From assembly GCF_002355215.1 (NCBI RefSeq), contig NZ_AP014612.1:1054001-1118000 (forward strand): a stretch of 64,000 bases of DNA, in the 5' to 3' direction. The stretch is from Streptococcus troglodytae (GTDB lineage Bacteria > Bacillota > Bacilli > Lactobacillales > Streptococcaceae). The notes under the pieces are model-generated. The model made no database searches and had not been told where the DNA came from. It was given only the letters and a program-made list of their open reading frames with translations. Both the position numbers and the translations under genes were made by a program. This document shows, piece after piece, positions 38,996 to 47,721 of this stretch. Position 1 is the first letter of the stretch. The number at the start of each line of letters is the position of its first letter.

Positions 38996-39390
38996 TGTAT
39001 CAGGCTGTTTTTCTTCGTATTGCTATGATATATATCCTCTTTGGAATAAGTGCCGTTGTTATACTCATCTAATTTTTGTTTTAATTCAGATATACTCTCT
39101 GCTAAAAAAGCAATTCTTTCTTCCATTTCCTCTCTTCCTACTGCTAATGTATAAGCAATGTTACTAAGTGTGCATCGATACTCATCTTCACTTATTTGAT
39201 TCGCATCATTCAATTGAATCACAATATCTTTCTTCCTATTCTCCCATAAATAATCCGTGATACTGTCAATCGAATCTTCAACACTGCACATTTCCGGATC
39301 AATATTAATACTATAAATCTTATTTAATTTTTCAATAAAATGATTTATTTCAACCTTTCCTGCGCCGTATCCTTTTATTTTTCTGCACAA
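38992..39390 (-). CDS. PKS-B fragment: end of dead carrier domain after KS5 and linker
   Basis: Residues 1-45 are the second half of a carrier fold whose serine site reads GYGAGKVEI, with Lys for Ser. The rest is the post-KS linker (IAYTLAVGREEMEERIAFL). It completes the insertion that begins at the end of the KS5 fragment; the two join by one A near 39380. Confidence 0.75.
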   Translation of the reverse strand: MCRKIKGYGAGKVEINHFIEKLNKIYSINIDPEMCSVEDSIDSITDYLWENRKKDIVIQLNDANQISEDEYRCTLSNIAYTLAVGREEMEERIAFLAESISELKQKLDEYNNGTYSKEDIYHSNTKKNSLIQ

Positions 39391-40045
39391 TCAATTTGTT
39401 TATCTTCTACACCTAATAATTCAGCAAGCTCTCTCAACAACGTTTCCTTAAACTCAGCAAAGAAGAACTTATTATCTTCTTTAGTATTTTTCTTATTCTC
39501 TAGCCAATCACTAATAGATTTTACATATAGCTTTAATCTCTGCTCATTTCTTGCAGAAATAATAATAATTACAGGATCATCACTAATTACTTCATCACGC
39601 TTTGTATCCTTTTTCGTATATTCTTCAAGAATAGCATGTGCATTCGTTCCTCCTGCTCCAAACGAACTAATTGCTGCTCTTCTTGGAATTTCAACATGCT
39701 CCCCATCAATCATAACTTTGGGTCGATTCCATTTTTCAGTCGTATGTTGAATATAAAAAGGTGAATTTTTAAAGTCAATCTTTGAATTTATTATATCAGA
39801 ATGAATGGATGGAACTAATGTTTTATTTTTCATTTGCATAATTACTTTTGTAAGTGCGGCAATCCCAGCTGCTGATTCAGAATGTCCAATATTTGATTTT
39901 ACTGAACCAATTGAACAATATTGTTTACTATCTGTAAATAATTGATATGCTTTAGTGAGTCCCGTTATCTCAATTGGATCTCCCAGAGATGTCCCCGTTC
40001 CATGCGCTTCTACATAACTAATAGTTCTAGGATCAATCCCTGTTT
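39375..40045 (-). CDS. PKS-B fragment: C-terminal part of KS5 and start of dead carrier domain
   Basis: The frame is open from the A7 run near 40045. It contains HGTGTSLGD and SNIGHSESAAG of KS5, then GAGGTNAHAILEE, the flanking domain, and the first helix of a carrier-like domain (LLRELAELLGVEDKQI). The first internal ATG is at 39839, but the true reading frame starts upstream as the continuation of KS5. Confidence 0.82.
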
Positions 40046-41650
40046 TTTTAATGCCTTTTCAATTACTTTTGCTTGTGCATTCGGATTTGGTACTGTATAG
40101 CCATTTGTTTTTCCTCCATGATTTAGTGCTGTTCCCTTAATAACTGCATAGATCTGATCTCCGTCTCTTTCTGCCTCACTTAAAAGTTTTAACAGAATAA
40201 CACCCACACCTTCACTTGGTACGTATCCATCTCCACCTTCACCAAATGTTTTGCATCTTCCATCTATTGATATAAATTTACCTTGGCTTAACAATAAATA
40301 CTTATTTGGGTGCAAAATTAAATTCACACCTCCAACTAAAGCCATATGATTCTTTCCTTTTTGAATATCCTCACATGCCAGATGTAATGCAGTAAGCGTA
40401 GAGGAACACATCGTATCTATTGATAAGCTTGTTCCGTGCAAATCAAAGTAATAAGAAATACGATTTGCAATTGATGCAAATGATGAATTTAACGCAATCA
40501 TATTTCCTTTATTACACTCGTCAATTCCATATAGTTGATACCCTCCGTACATTACGCCTACGAATACACCTACATCTTTTCCTGCAAGCCTATCTTTAGG
40601 ATAACCCGATCCTTCCAGACAGTTCCAAACCGTCTCTAAAAATAAGCGTTCTTGAGGATCCATTAATTCAGCTTCTTTTGGTGATATATTAAAGAATAAT
40701 GGATCAAACTTATCAACATCCTTAATAAATCCACCCCATTTTGAATATGTTGTTCCTTTATTATTTTTATCTGGATTAAAATACTTGCGATAATCCCAAC
40801 GTTCTTTTGGAATCTCTTCTATACAATCTTTTCCTTGTTTTAGATTTTCCCAGAACTCTTCAATATTTTCTGCCATTGGGTACTTTCCACTTATTCCGAT
40901 AATAGCAATATCATCATTGTGATCCACTGACTCCTGATACTCTATTGAATCAATTCTTCCTTTACTTATTCTGATATCTGGTTCAGAATTTTGTTCATCG
41001 CTCTGACTATTCTTTTTATTCATCCTAATTAATTCAACTAATTTTTCTCTGTAATCTTCCATGAAATAAGCGCATAGCTTTCGTATATTGCTGTATTCAA
41101 ATAACAATGAACTCGATAATTTGCCAAATACTTTTTCTAATTCCTCGTTAATATTAATAATAATGAGTGAATCAATTCCATATTTATCAAAATCAACTTC
41201 TGGCTTAATTCTTTCAGCAGACACTTTAATTACTTTTGAAATAATATTAATAAAGTATTTTTCAACCCTATTTCTGAATTCATAGAAATCACTCTCTATG
41301 TCCTCGTTCTCATTAGAAATATCCTGAGTCCGATTTTCATTGTTTACAACTTTAACGTTGTTTCTAATTGCTTCATTTATGCCATTCATAATCATAAACT
41401 GACCTCCTTGTGTATTTAGTAAATACTCAAAGAATTGAAAACCATCACTCGAATCTAACGCTAACATTCCAAGGTGTTGTAAAAGCCTTTTTTTCGTATC
41501 ATTATCAATTTTCATTCCACCAGTTTCCCATAAAGGCCAATTTATTGAAACTGAAGTTCCCTTTCTCTTACCTCTGTTTACAAGAGATTTTCTCTCTTCC
41601 ATAAAATAGTCCAAAAAGCTGTTCGCATATGAGTAATCACATTGTCCCAC
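40010..41650 (-). CDS. PKS-B fragment: end of KR4, ACP4 and first part of KS5
   Basis: Residues 1-50 are the end of KR4 (CDYSYANSF and INWPLWETGGM). ACP4 has serine in KYGIDSLIIINI near 155. KS5 begins near 245 with Cys in DTMCSSTLTA, and its substrate region (FVGVMYGGYQLYG) resembles KS9 and KS13. The last 10 residues are out-of-frame past the A7 run near 40045. Confidence 0.87.
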   Translation of the reverse strand: MGQCDYSYANSFLDYFMEERKSLVNRGKRKGTSVSINWPLWETGGMKIDNDTKKRLLQHLGMLALDSSDGFQFFEYLLNTQGGQFMIMNGINEAIRNNVKVVNNENRTQDISNENEDIESDFYEFRNRVEKYFINIISKVIKVSAERIKPEVDFDKYGIDSLIIININEELEKVFGKLSSSLLFEYSNIRKLCAYFMEDYREKLVELIRMNKKNSQSDEQNSEPDIRISKGRIDSIEYQESVDHNDDIAIIGISGKYPMAENIEEFWENLKQGKDCIEEIPKERWDYRKYFNPDKNNKGTTYSKWGGFIKDVDKFDPLFFNISPKEAELMDPQERLFLETVWNCLEGSGYPKDRLAGKDVGVFVGVMYGGYQLYGIDECNKGNMIALNSSFASIANRISYYFDLHGTSLSIDTMCSSTLTALHLACEDIQKGKNHMALVGGVNLILHPNKYLLLSQGKFISIDGRCKTFGEGGDGYVPSEGVGVILLKLLSEAERDGDQIYAVIKGTALNHGGKTNGYTVPNPNAQAKVIEKALKKQGLILELLVM

Positions 41651-41901
41651 ATTTCCAAATACTGATGCAATTGCTGAAAAACAAACAAAAATTCCAAATT
41701 ATCTTCTTTCGTTAATTCATCCAGATTAATTACACCTTTTATTTTAGGTTGTATTACACTCAGTATCATATCTTCTGTTTTCTTTATAATCAGTGCATCT
41801 CTGATCACACCAGCACTATGTATGATTCCATTAATCTCTCCATACGCACTCCTTATTTTATTTAGTTCCGTTCTGAGCTTACTTCTATCCGTAATGTCCA
41901 C
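41578..41901 (-). CDS. PKS-B fragment: middle of KR4
   Basis: This carries the KR4 region with HSAGVIRDALI (Asp present, D-hydroxyl type) and Lys in QPKIKG. It then runs out-of-frame. One added T near 41680 restores FSAIASVFGNVGQ and joins it to the ACP4 fragment. At the position of the catalytic Ser the codon is GCA (Ala), which is unusual for an active KR. Confidence 0.75.
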   Translation of the reverse strand: MDITDRSKLRTELNKIRSAYGEINGIIHSAGVIRDALIIKKTEDMILSVIQPKIKGVINLDELTKEDNLEFLFVFQQLHQYLEMWDNVITHMRTAFWTILWKRENLL

Positions 41902-42476
41902 CTGAATATATTGAACATTAGAACCTTTCGCCTTAATTTTACGGATTCGACTCTTTTTTCTTCAGATAATGCTGATCTGCCTAATAAACAAATTGTTGAT
42001 ATTTCCTTGCTTGAAATGTATTCTGCAAATAGAAGACCTAGGCCGCCAGCACCCCCACTAATGACATAGACAGAGTTTGCTTTCACCATACTATCATATT
42101 GCCTCAGCTTTTCCACCGGGATTTCTTGCATAACTTTCATCATTCGTCTATTATCTGTATATCGAATGTCAAACATAGCACTGCCACTATCATATAAACT
42201 GAACTCTTTTTTTATTGCTTTAATCAGATCTGTATTTTCGTCAACCATAACCGATTTCATTACTAAGTTTGGTAATTCAAGCTTTACTGACTTGCCATAA
42301 CCATTAATAGCGTTCCATTTTGCACAACTGTCATTTCCTCTTTTCTGTACCATGTTTACTATCGCAATTTTATTACTGATTAAATATTCCATAAATGCTT
42401 TTGTTAGATAATGCATTTGTAATACACAAGACTCTATCTTTTTGTCAAATAAATTGAACTCTTTTTGTTGTACCAT
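41862..42476 (-). CDS. PKS-B fragment: structural half and NADPH site of KR4
   Basis: The fragment holds the second part of the KR4 structural half and the dinucleotide motif SGGAGGLG near residue 150. The last 25 residues are out-of-frame; one A added near 41950 restores RKIKAKGSNVQYIQVDI and joins it to the KR4 middle fragment. Confidence 0.78.
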   Translation of the reverse strand: MVQQKEFNLFDKKIESCVLQMHYLTKAFMEYLISNKIAIVNMVQKRGNDSCAKWNAINGYGKSVKLELPNLVMKSVMVDENTDLIKAIKKEFSLYDSGSAMFDIRYTDNRRMMKVMQEIPVEKLRQYDSMVKANSVYVISGGAGGLGLLFAEYISSKEISTICLLGRSALSEEKRVESVKLRRKVLMFNIFRWTLRIEVSSERN

Positions 42477-42680
42477 AAATTAATTATATAGATTGATTTC
42501 ATATTCTTTTTTAAAAGACTGTCTCTTAATCTATTATAATCGTTTTCGCTATTTGGGTTAATCTCATATACATACTCATCCACTTGATGACATTCCCTTG
42601 CTGGCATCACCAAATAAATAGAATTACTACTATGCATATTTTGCTTTAACTTAAGATAATTGTTTTTATCTATGTCAAAA
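42434..42680 (-). CDS. PKS-B fragment: start of KR4 structural half
   Basis: This short piece (VVFDIDKNN... MKSIYIINLWYN) links DH4 to the KR4 structural half. The first ATG is at 42637. It joins downstream through an A5 run near 42460. The upstream join near 42690 needs two added bases or one removed, one of only two junctions here not repaired by a single added base. Confidence 0.6.
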
Positions 42681-43214
42681 ACTACGATACTTTTGTTTTA
42701 AATGCTTTTCTTTATATGTACTCTCCTTCCAGACATTCTTATATGCTACAAGACTACCTTGTTTTTCTGTTTGAATTCCATTGTCATTATTCTGCTTCTT
42801 TATTGGTCTGGACAAAATTCCTCTTAATTCAACTAACGTTCTACCATACTTGTTCAGAATATTAATGTCATATTTCTTTACACCGAATTCTTTACAGCTA
42901 TCTCTTGAGAATTTTACATGGGCATAGCATTCCTTTTCAATTTTATCATGGATATATATATCTTCGATTTTAAATGGTATATTGCAGACTCCGTTTTCTT
43001 TATCAATTAGACTTCCTAGTGCAATGGTACTTTGAAATGCGCCATCTAACAAACCCGGATACAAGACATAAGCTTCTGATTCCTGATAATATGTCTTTTC
43101 TATTTCCAATCTAGCCAATACCTCATTATCTGAGCGCCATAGCTTCCTTATTGTTCGAAAGCGTTTTCCATAGTTCACAAATGTAGACTCAAATAATCTA
43201 TAATATGATTCCAT
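42675..43214 (-). CDS. PKS-B fragment: C-terminal half of dehydratase DH4
   Basis: This is the second hotdog of DH4, with the catalytic Asp in YPGLLDGAFQS near residue 57. The YGPxFQ motif reads NYGKRFRTI (Pro to Arg). It joins the first half through an A5 run near 43240. The DH is probably active, since both catalytic residues are kept. Confidence 0.8.
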   Translation of the reverse strand: MESYYRLFESTFVNYGKRFRTIRKLWRSDNEVLARLEIEKTYYQESEAYVLYPGLLDGAFQSTIALGSLIDKENGVCNIPFKIEDIYIHDKIEKECYAHVKFSRDSCKEFGVKKYDINILNKYGRTLVELRGILSRPIKKQNNDNGIQTEKQGSLVAYKNVWKESTYKEKHLKQKYRSF

Positions 43215-45565
43215 ATTGGCAATTTCTTCATCGCATTTCTTTTTATCTCATCAAGATCCTCAATGACAACATCCTCTGAACTATCATCTGTCTCATAGCT
43301 TATCTTACCTGTTGCATGTATTATTTTTACATTTTCTCGCTCTTGTGTAGAGATCTCAAATACAACATCCTCATCTTTTTTTGATAAATCAATCCATACA
43401 TCTAACAAATCCTTCTTAACTTTTATCGGATTCAGCCATATAATATTTTTGATTCCATATACCTTTCGCTTCTCGGATAATTCTGCAGCAGCTCTTATCA
43501 TTTCAATATAGGCTGCTCCTGGAAATACTCTTTCTCCTTGGATTCTATGATCTCTAAGAACAGTTTCATTTCCTGTTAACGATAATTTAAATCTGGTGTC
43601 TTGAAAGGTTGATTCATTACTCGTAAGAAGCGGATGCATAGAAACACTCTCTGATATATAATTCACATTATCAATTTCATCAATCCAATATCTCTCCTTC
43701 ATAAATACATACGTAGGGAGAGAAATCCTCATACAATCTTCTCCTTCATAAATATTCTCCCAAGGTATATTCTTCCCATCTAGATACAATTCCTTGATTT
43801 TCTCTAGACATACTTTTCGTTCTGTGGATTTCACTTTCTCATGAAATTTTTTTAATACATTGTCTATGTCTAGTTGAACGCTTATTAATTCCTCATCCAC
43901 TTCAATAGATTTGTCTATTTTACCCTCATCTGTTAGTAAATCAGAGAACTGTTTGATCAGCTGTTTCTTTTCGTTGGCGATGACCGCTACTCTGTACTCA
44001 AAATGTGCTCTTCCAACATTTAATGTATAACTAATATTATTTAATGACTCTATGCGCTCTTTTCCATTTAACCACTCAAGTAATTGTTGAATCATTCTCT
44101 TAAGACTGTCTTTTGTCTTTGCCGATAATGTAAATAATTGATATTCCTGATGATTGCTACACTTACTTTCATATGGCGATTCTTCAATTACCATATGACA
44201 ATTGGTACCGCTTAGTCCAAAGGAACTGACTGTCGCTAATCGTTTTCCTCCATCTTCTGTGATCCAATTCTTATACTCTGTGTTCACATAGAAAGGACTT
44301 CCCTCTAAATGAATATGCTCATTTAATTTATTAAAGTGTAGTGATGGAACCAACTTTTTATGTTTCAAACACAACAATACTTTAATAAGTCCAATTGTCC
44401 CTGCTACTGTTAAGCAATGTCCAATATTCGTTTTAGAGGAGCCAATCGCACAATATTTTGTGCGATTGGTATATTTCCTAAATGAATCTGTCAAAGCTGA
44501 AACCTCTATTGGATCACCCAACTTAGTGCCTGTCCCATGTGCTTCGACCAAACTAATCTTATCTGGGTTAATACCATATTTTGTATATACTTCTAATTCC
44601 AGCCTTTTTTGAGATTTTGCACTAGGTGCAGTAATCCCGTTGGTTTTACCATCCTGGTTTACTCCACTTCCTTTAATTACTCCGTAAATAGAATAGTTTT
44701 CACTTACTGCTTTTTTTAAGGACATTAGTACAACTACTGCTGCTGCTTCGCTTAATACAAAACCATCTGCATTATTATCAAAGGTCTTGCATTTACCATC
44801 ACTTGAAAGCATCTTACTATTGCTTGTCATAAGATTCATATCAGCAGTAGATAATATATTTACTCCTCCGGCTAACGCCATTTCACATTCGCCATTTACA
44901 ATACTCCTGTACGCCATGTCCGTAGCTACTAAAGAAGACGAACATGCGGTATCAATCGCGATACTAGGTCCAGTCAAATTTAAATAGTAGGAGATCCTGG
45001 CACTCAATATAGAATTCTGTCCTCCATTTAATGTAAGTGCATCTAATTTCTGCTTATTATGTCTAAGATTTTGTGAATAGTCTCCTTGCGCAACACCAGC
45101 AAAAACACCCACTTTTACTCCTGATAATTTTTCCGGATTAACTCCTGCATCCTCGATCGCTTTCCATGATTCCTCTAAAAATAATCTTTGTTGAGGATCC
45201 ATAGTATACGCTTCCATTGGAGAAATATTGAAAAACAAAGGATCAAATTTATCATAATCCTCAAGAACTCCACTCCACTTACAAATCGGTCTGCTATTTT
45301 TTACCGTATCTTTTGCAAGTTTCCAACGATTCTTTGGCGTCTCTTTTACACTATCCACACCATTTTGCAAGTTACTCCAGAACTCATCAATATCTTTTGC
45401 TCCTGGAACTACTGCTGAGATACCAACGACTGCAACATCTGTATTCTTTATATTAACTTTCTTCTTATTCTGTTGTTTTAATAATGCCACTCCCTCTTCA
45501 ACTGATATCGTTTCATTTTTTATCTTTGAAAGAATGTCACTCTTGTTTAACTCTGTATATTTCAT
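43175..45565 (-). CDS. PKS-B fragment: docking helices, ketosynthase KS4 and first half of DH4
   Basis: This is the true start of PKS-B; its ATG overlaps the stop of PKS-A by 4 bases (ATGA), so the two are translationally coupled. Docking helices (ILSKIKNETISVEEGVALL) come first. KS4 (about 35-470) has Cys in DTACSSSLVA, HGTGTKLGD and NIGHCLTVAG and is of the class that follows beta-branching (QGDY, SILSARISYYLNL, NQDGKTNGITAPSA). The linker (YVFMKERYW) leads to DH4 with DHRIQGERVFPG. The last 15 residues are out-of-frame. Confidence 0.9.
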   Translation of the reverse strand: MKYTELNKSDILSKIKNETISVEEGVALLKQQNKKKVNIKNTDVAVVGISAVVPGAKDIDEFWSNLQNGVDSVKETPKNRWKLAKDTVKNSRPICKWSGVLEDYDKFDPLFFNISPMEAYTMDPQQRLFLEESWKAIEDAGVNPEKLSGVKVGVFAGVAQGDYSQNLRHNKQKLDALTLNGGQNSILSARISYYLNLTGPSIAIDTACSSSLVATDMAYRSIVNGECEMALAGGVNILSTADMNLMTSNSKMLSSDGKCKTFDNNADGFVLSEAAAVVVLMSLKKAVSENYSIYGVIKGSGVNQDGKTNGITAPSAKSQKRLELEVYTKYGINPDKISLVEAHGTGTKLGDPIEVSALTDSFRKYTNRTKYCAIGSSKTNIGHCLTVAGTIGLIKVLLCLKHKKLVPSLHFNKLNEHIHLEGSPFYVNTEYKNWITEDGGKRLATVSSFGLSGTNCHMVIEESPYESKCSNHQEYQLFTLSAKTKDSLKRMIQQLLEWLNGKERIESLNNISYTLNVGRAHFEYRVAVIANEKKQLIKQFSDLLTDEGKIDKSIEVDEELISVQLDIDNVLKKFHEKVKSTERKVCLEKIKELYLDGKNIPWENIYEGEDCMRISLPTYVFMKERYWIDEIDNVNYISESVSMHPLLTSNESTFQDTRFKLSLTGNETVLRDHRIQGERVFPGAAYIEMIRAAAELSEKRKVYGIKNIIWLNPIKVKKDLLDVWIDLSKKDEDVVFEISTQERENVKIIHATGKISYETDDSSEDVVIEDLDEIKRNAMKKLPIWNHIIDYLSLHL

Positions 45566-45760
45566 AGCAAATCCTCCAAATACAATTCAACTTCTTTTAT
45601 ATCCATATCACCTTTTTTGAATTTATTCAACACATTTTCCAATTTTTTATCTTTGTTCGTTTCCTGTATTTGTTCTTTATTTACCGATTGAAACCACGCA
45701 CTATTCACTTCCGCGGATGCTCCAAAATTTTTGCGTGCAATAGCATTAATATTTTGTTTT
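45562..45760 (-). CDS. PKS-A tail: C-terminal docking helices
   Basis: After one A added near 45760 the ACP3b fragment continues in a frame that ends LNKFKKGDMDIKEVELYLED and stops with TGA at 45562. The end is a docking helix pair of the same style as the start of PKS-B. Confidence 0.72.
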
Positions 45761-46238
45761 TACTTCCTTTACTCTTAATTTGTTTCTTTATGTATTCTAC
45801 CAGTTCTTCAAGTGTAGGATGATCATAAACACTAATTGTCTCTTCATTCAGCAAAAATTCCTTATTTATCTTATTTACGATCTCAATTACATTGATGGAA
45901 TCAAGCCCATAACTATTTAATGACTTTTTCATATCAATATCTTCTTTGTTGATATGTAAAGTATTCCGAAGAATCTCTATTACTCTCAACTGAACGTCAT
46001 CATGATTATTTTCTCTAACTTTAACTAGATGCTGTTCTGAATTCTTTAATTCTTCCTTTTGCGGATTCTTCAATGTTTTACTGCTAAAAAATTTACTGTA
46101 ATCATCTGGATCATAATGATCAATTCTATCGGAATGCTCTCTCTTCTGTTCAGTGCAAATAAACTCAGAAAGAGTTTCAATATTTGGATAATTAAACATG
46201 CTTGCTGCATCCATACACAAGTTCCATTGTTCATTCAA
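45705..46238 (-). CDS. PKS-A fragment: tandem carriers ACP3a-ACP3b
   Basis: The fragment starts inside ACP3a, whose serine (LGVDSISAVEII) lies just upstream at about 46270 in the repaired frame. ACP3b has serine in SYGLDSINVIEIV near residue 110. Both are of the tandem beta-branching type. The join to ECH3 is through an A5 run near 46435, and the last 15 residues are out-of-frame past 45760. Confidence 0.85.
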   Translation of the reverse strand: MNEQWNLCMDAASMFNYPNIETLSEFICTEQKREHSDRIDHYDPDDYSKFFSSKTLKNPQKEELKNSEQHLVKVRENNHDDVQLRVIEILRNTLHINKEDIDMKKSLNSYGLDSINVIEIVNKINKEFLLNEETISVYDHPTLEELVEYIKKQIKSKGSKNKILMLLHAKILEHPRK

Positions 46239-46429
46239 ATCACGAATAATTTCAACTGCACTAATAGAATCAACTCCTAAATCCCTAAATAGTTGGTTGG
46301 TTGAAATATCTTGTATTGGTATATGCAGTTTTTCACTTAAAATACTATATATACTATCTTTAATTTCTGAACTTTGATTGTCTTCTTTGTTTATTTCACT
46401 TGTCTCTTGCTTTTTAGCTATCCTAAGCT

Positions 46430-47353
46430 TTAATTTTTATTATCATGTTTAATTTTCACTGGCATAGAATCCTTATTCTTTAGTACAAGCTTTCTTTCCG
46501 ACTTTTTTTCCTCCCTTGCTATTTTTTCAAAATTAGCATTAAAATAATGTTCAATAAGATTTGACACGTCAATTTTTGAAAATACATTATTATGCATCCT
46601 TACTTCTGATTCAATAATTTTCGGAATCACTTGCAGTACCCTTAAAGCCAGTTCTTTTTTTAGCTCCACTAAGGTCTCTATTGGTTTCTTTGATAACATT
46701 CTTGCAATACTGATTGCCTTTGGTAATACTTCCTCTTGATTCTCAAAAATGAATGAAGCTCCTCTTTTTTGTAACTCTGCTCCAGTAAACGATTTTGCTG
46801 TAAACATCATTTCATTTGCAAGAGTACCTCCCAAACGCTCCTTAAGAATATACGTACTTCCCACACCTGGTGTAAATCCGTATTTTATAAAGTTTGTACT
46901 GTAAATACTCTCTTTAGACATCACTATAATATCCGCAAACATTCCTAACACGAATCCCCCACCTAATGCATGTCCTTGAATAGCTGATATTACAGGAACA
47001 TTACATTTCAATAATCCTTTGTATACAAACGACATTTCTGAACAATTTGATTTCCGTGTAGCAATGCTTGTTAATTGTGTATCAGTCCCCCCCATACAGA
47101 ACAAATTATCATAACCGGTTAATACCACTGCTTTAATATCATCTTGCTTATTAATTTTGTTAATCTTATCCCAAAGTCCTAAATGCATATTCGTTGTAAA
47201 TAGATTTTTATTTTCTCTATTCTCCATACGAATTACTGCAATATTACCATCAATGATATCCATCTTTACTTCTGATGTTTCATACTCAATCTGTTCCTCA
47301 CATGCATAACTCTTGATATCCTCTGTACCTTCATTTGCCCTTTCTTCTTTCAA
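46430..47353 (-). CDS. PKS-A fragment: in-line ECH2 domain ECH3
   Basis: This is a PksI/ECH2-type decarboxylase with MGGTDTQL, GHALGGGFVLGMFAD, KYGFTPGVGST and FTGAELQKRGAS. It lies between the KS3 linker and ACP3a/b. A Lys-rich stretch (KLVLKNK...) precedes the ACPs. It is not a free-standing gene: the frame continues on both sides once A's are added near 47435 and 46435. Confidence 0.88.
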   Translation of the reverse strand: MKEERANEGTEDIKSYACEEQIEYETSEVKMDIIDGNIAVIRMENRENKNLFTTNMHLGLWDKINKINKQDDIKAVVLTGYDNLFCMGGTDTQLTSIATRKSNCSEMSFVYKGLLKCNVPVISAIQGHALGGGFVLGMFADIIVMSKESIYSTNFIKYGFTPGVGSTYILKERLGGTLANEMMFTAKSFTGAELQKRGASFIFENQEEVLPKAISIARMLSKKPIETLVELKKELALRVLQVIPKIIESEVRMHNNVFSKIDVSNLIEHYFNANFEKIAREEKKSERKLVLKNKDSMPVKIKHDNKN

Positions 47354-47424
47354 AGACTTTGGTTTGAAACTATTAAACCAATATGATTTATTATCGAATG
47401 GATAAGGAGCAAGAGATACTATTC

Positions 47425-47721
47425 TTAAGTCATTTTTTGAAGAGGTACCTCATTACTATAAATCTCCCCATTCATAAATGCCTCCACTTGCTTCTTATGG
47501 TTCGAAGCCAGATTACAGTTTACAAGATCAAAATCATCACTTGTAAATACACACTCATTAATTGCTTTACCATTACTATAATCCAATAATAATTTTGCTG
47601 CTGCTGTTCTATCTGATGCAATAAATGCCAGTTTCTCACTCAAAATGTTGCGTCCAGTTCTTAAAGTAAATGCAATCTGTTTTATTGTAATATCCTTGTG
47701 TTTCATAATGTATCTTGCCAT
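47425..47721 (-). CDS. PKS-A fragment: post-KS3 linker
   Basis: This is the second half of the KS3 flanking linker (IAFTLRTGRNILSEKLAFI). It joins KS3 near 47745 and ECH3 near 47435, where one added A restores LRIVSLAPYPFDNKSYWF. Unlike KS5 and KS7, no carrier-like insertion is present here. Confidence 0.75.
   Translation of the reverse strand: MARYIMKHKDITIKQIAFTLRTGRNILSEKLAFIASDRTAAAKLLLDYSNGKAINECVFTSDDFDLVNCNLASNHKKQVEAFMNGEIYSNEVPLQKMT

Larger units (their letters stand above)
35366..45565 (-). other. Reconstructed gene PKS-B: modules 4-5 and KS6
   Basis: Order: docking helices-KS4-DH4-KR4-ACP4; KS5-dead carrier-ECH5-ACP5a-ACP5b-ACP5c; KS6. About 3,400 residues. Predicted result: a double bond (module 4) and a beta-branch (module 5). 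It stops immediately after KS6; the rest of module 6 is on PKS-C. Confidence 0.85.

Noticed and set aside
39340..39750. Plus-strand open frame of 136 codons
   Set aside because: Antisense to the end of KS5 and the dead carrier domain; no ribosome site and no domain pattern. Other plus-strand frames were set aside for the same reason.
46430..47353. ECH3 as a free-standing pksI-like gene
   Set aside because: The frame continues on both sides into the KS3 linker and ACP3a after one-base repairs, and no start signal precedes it.
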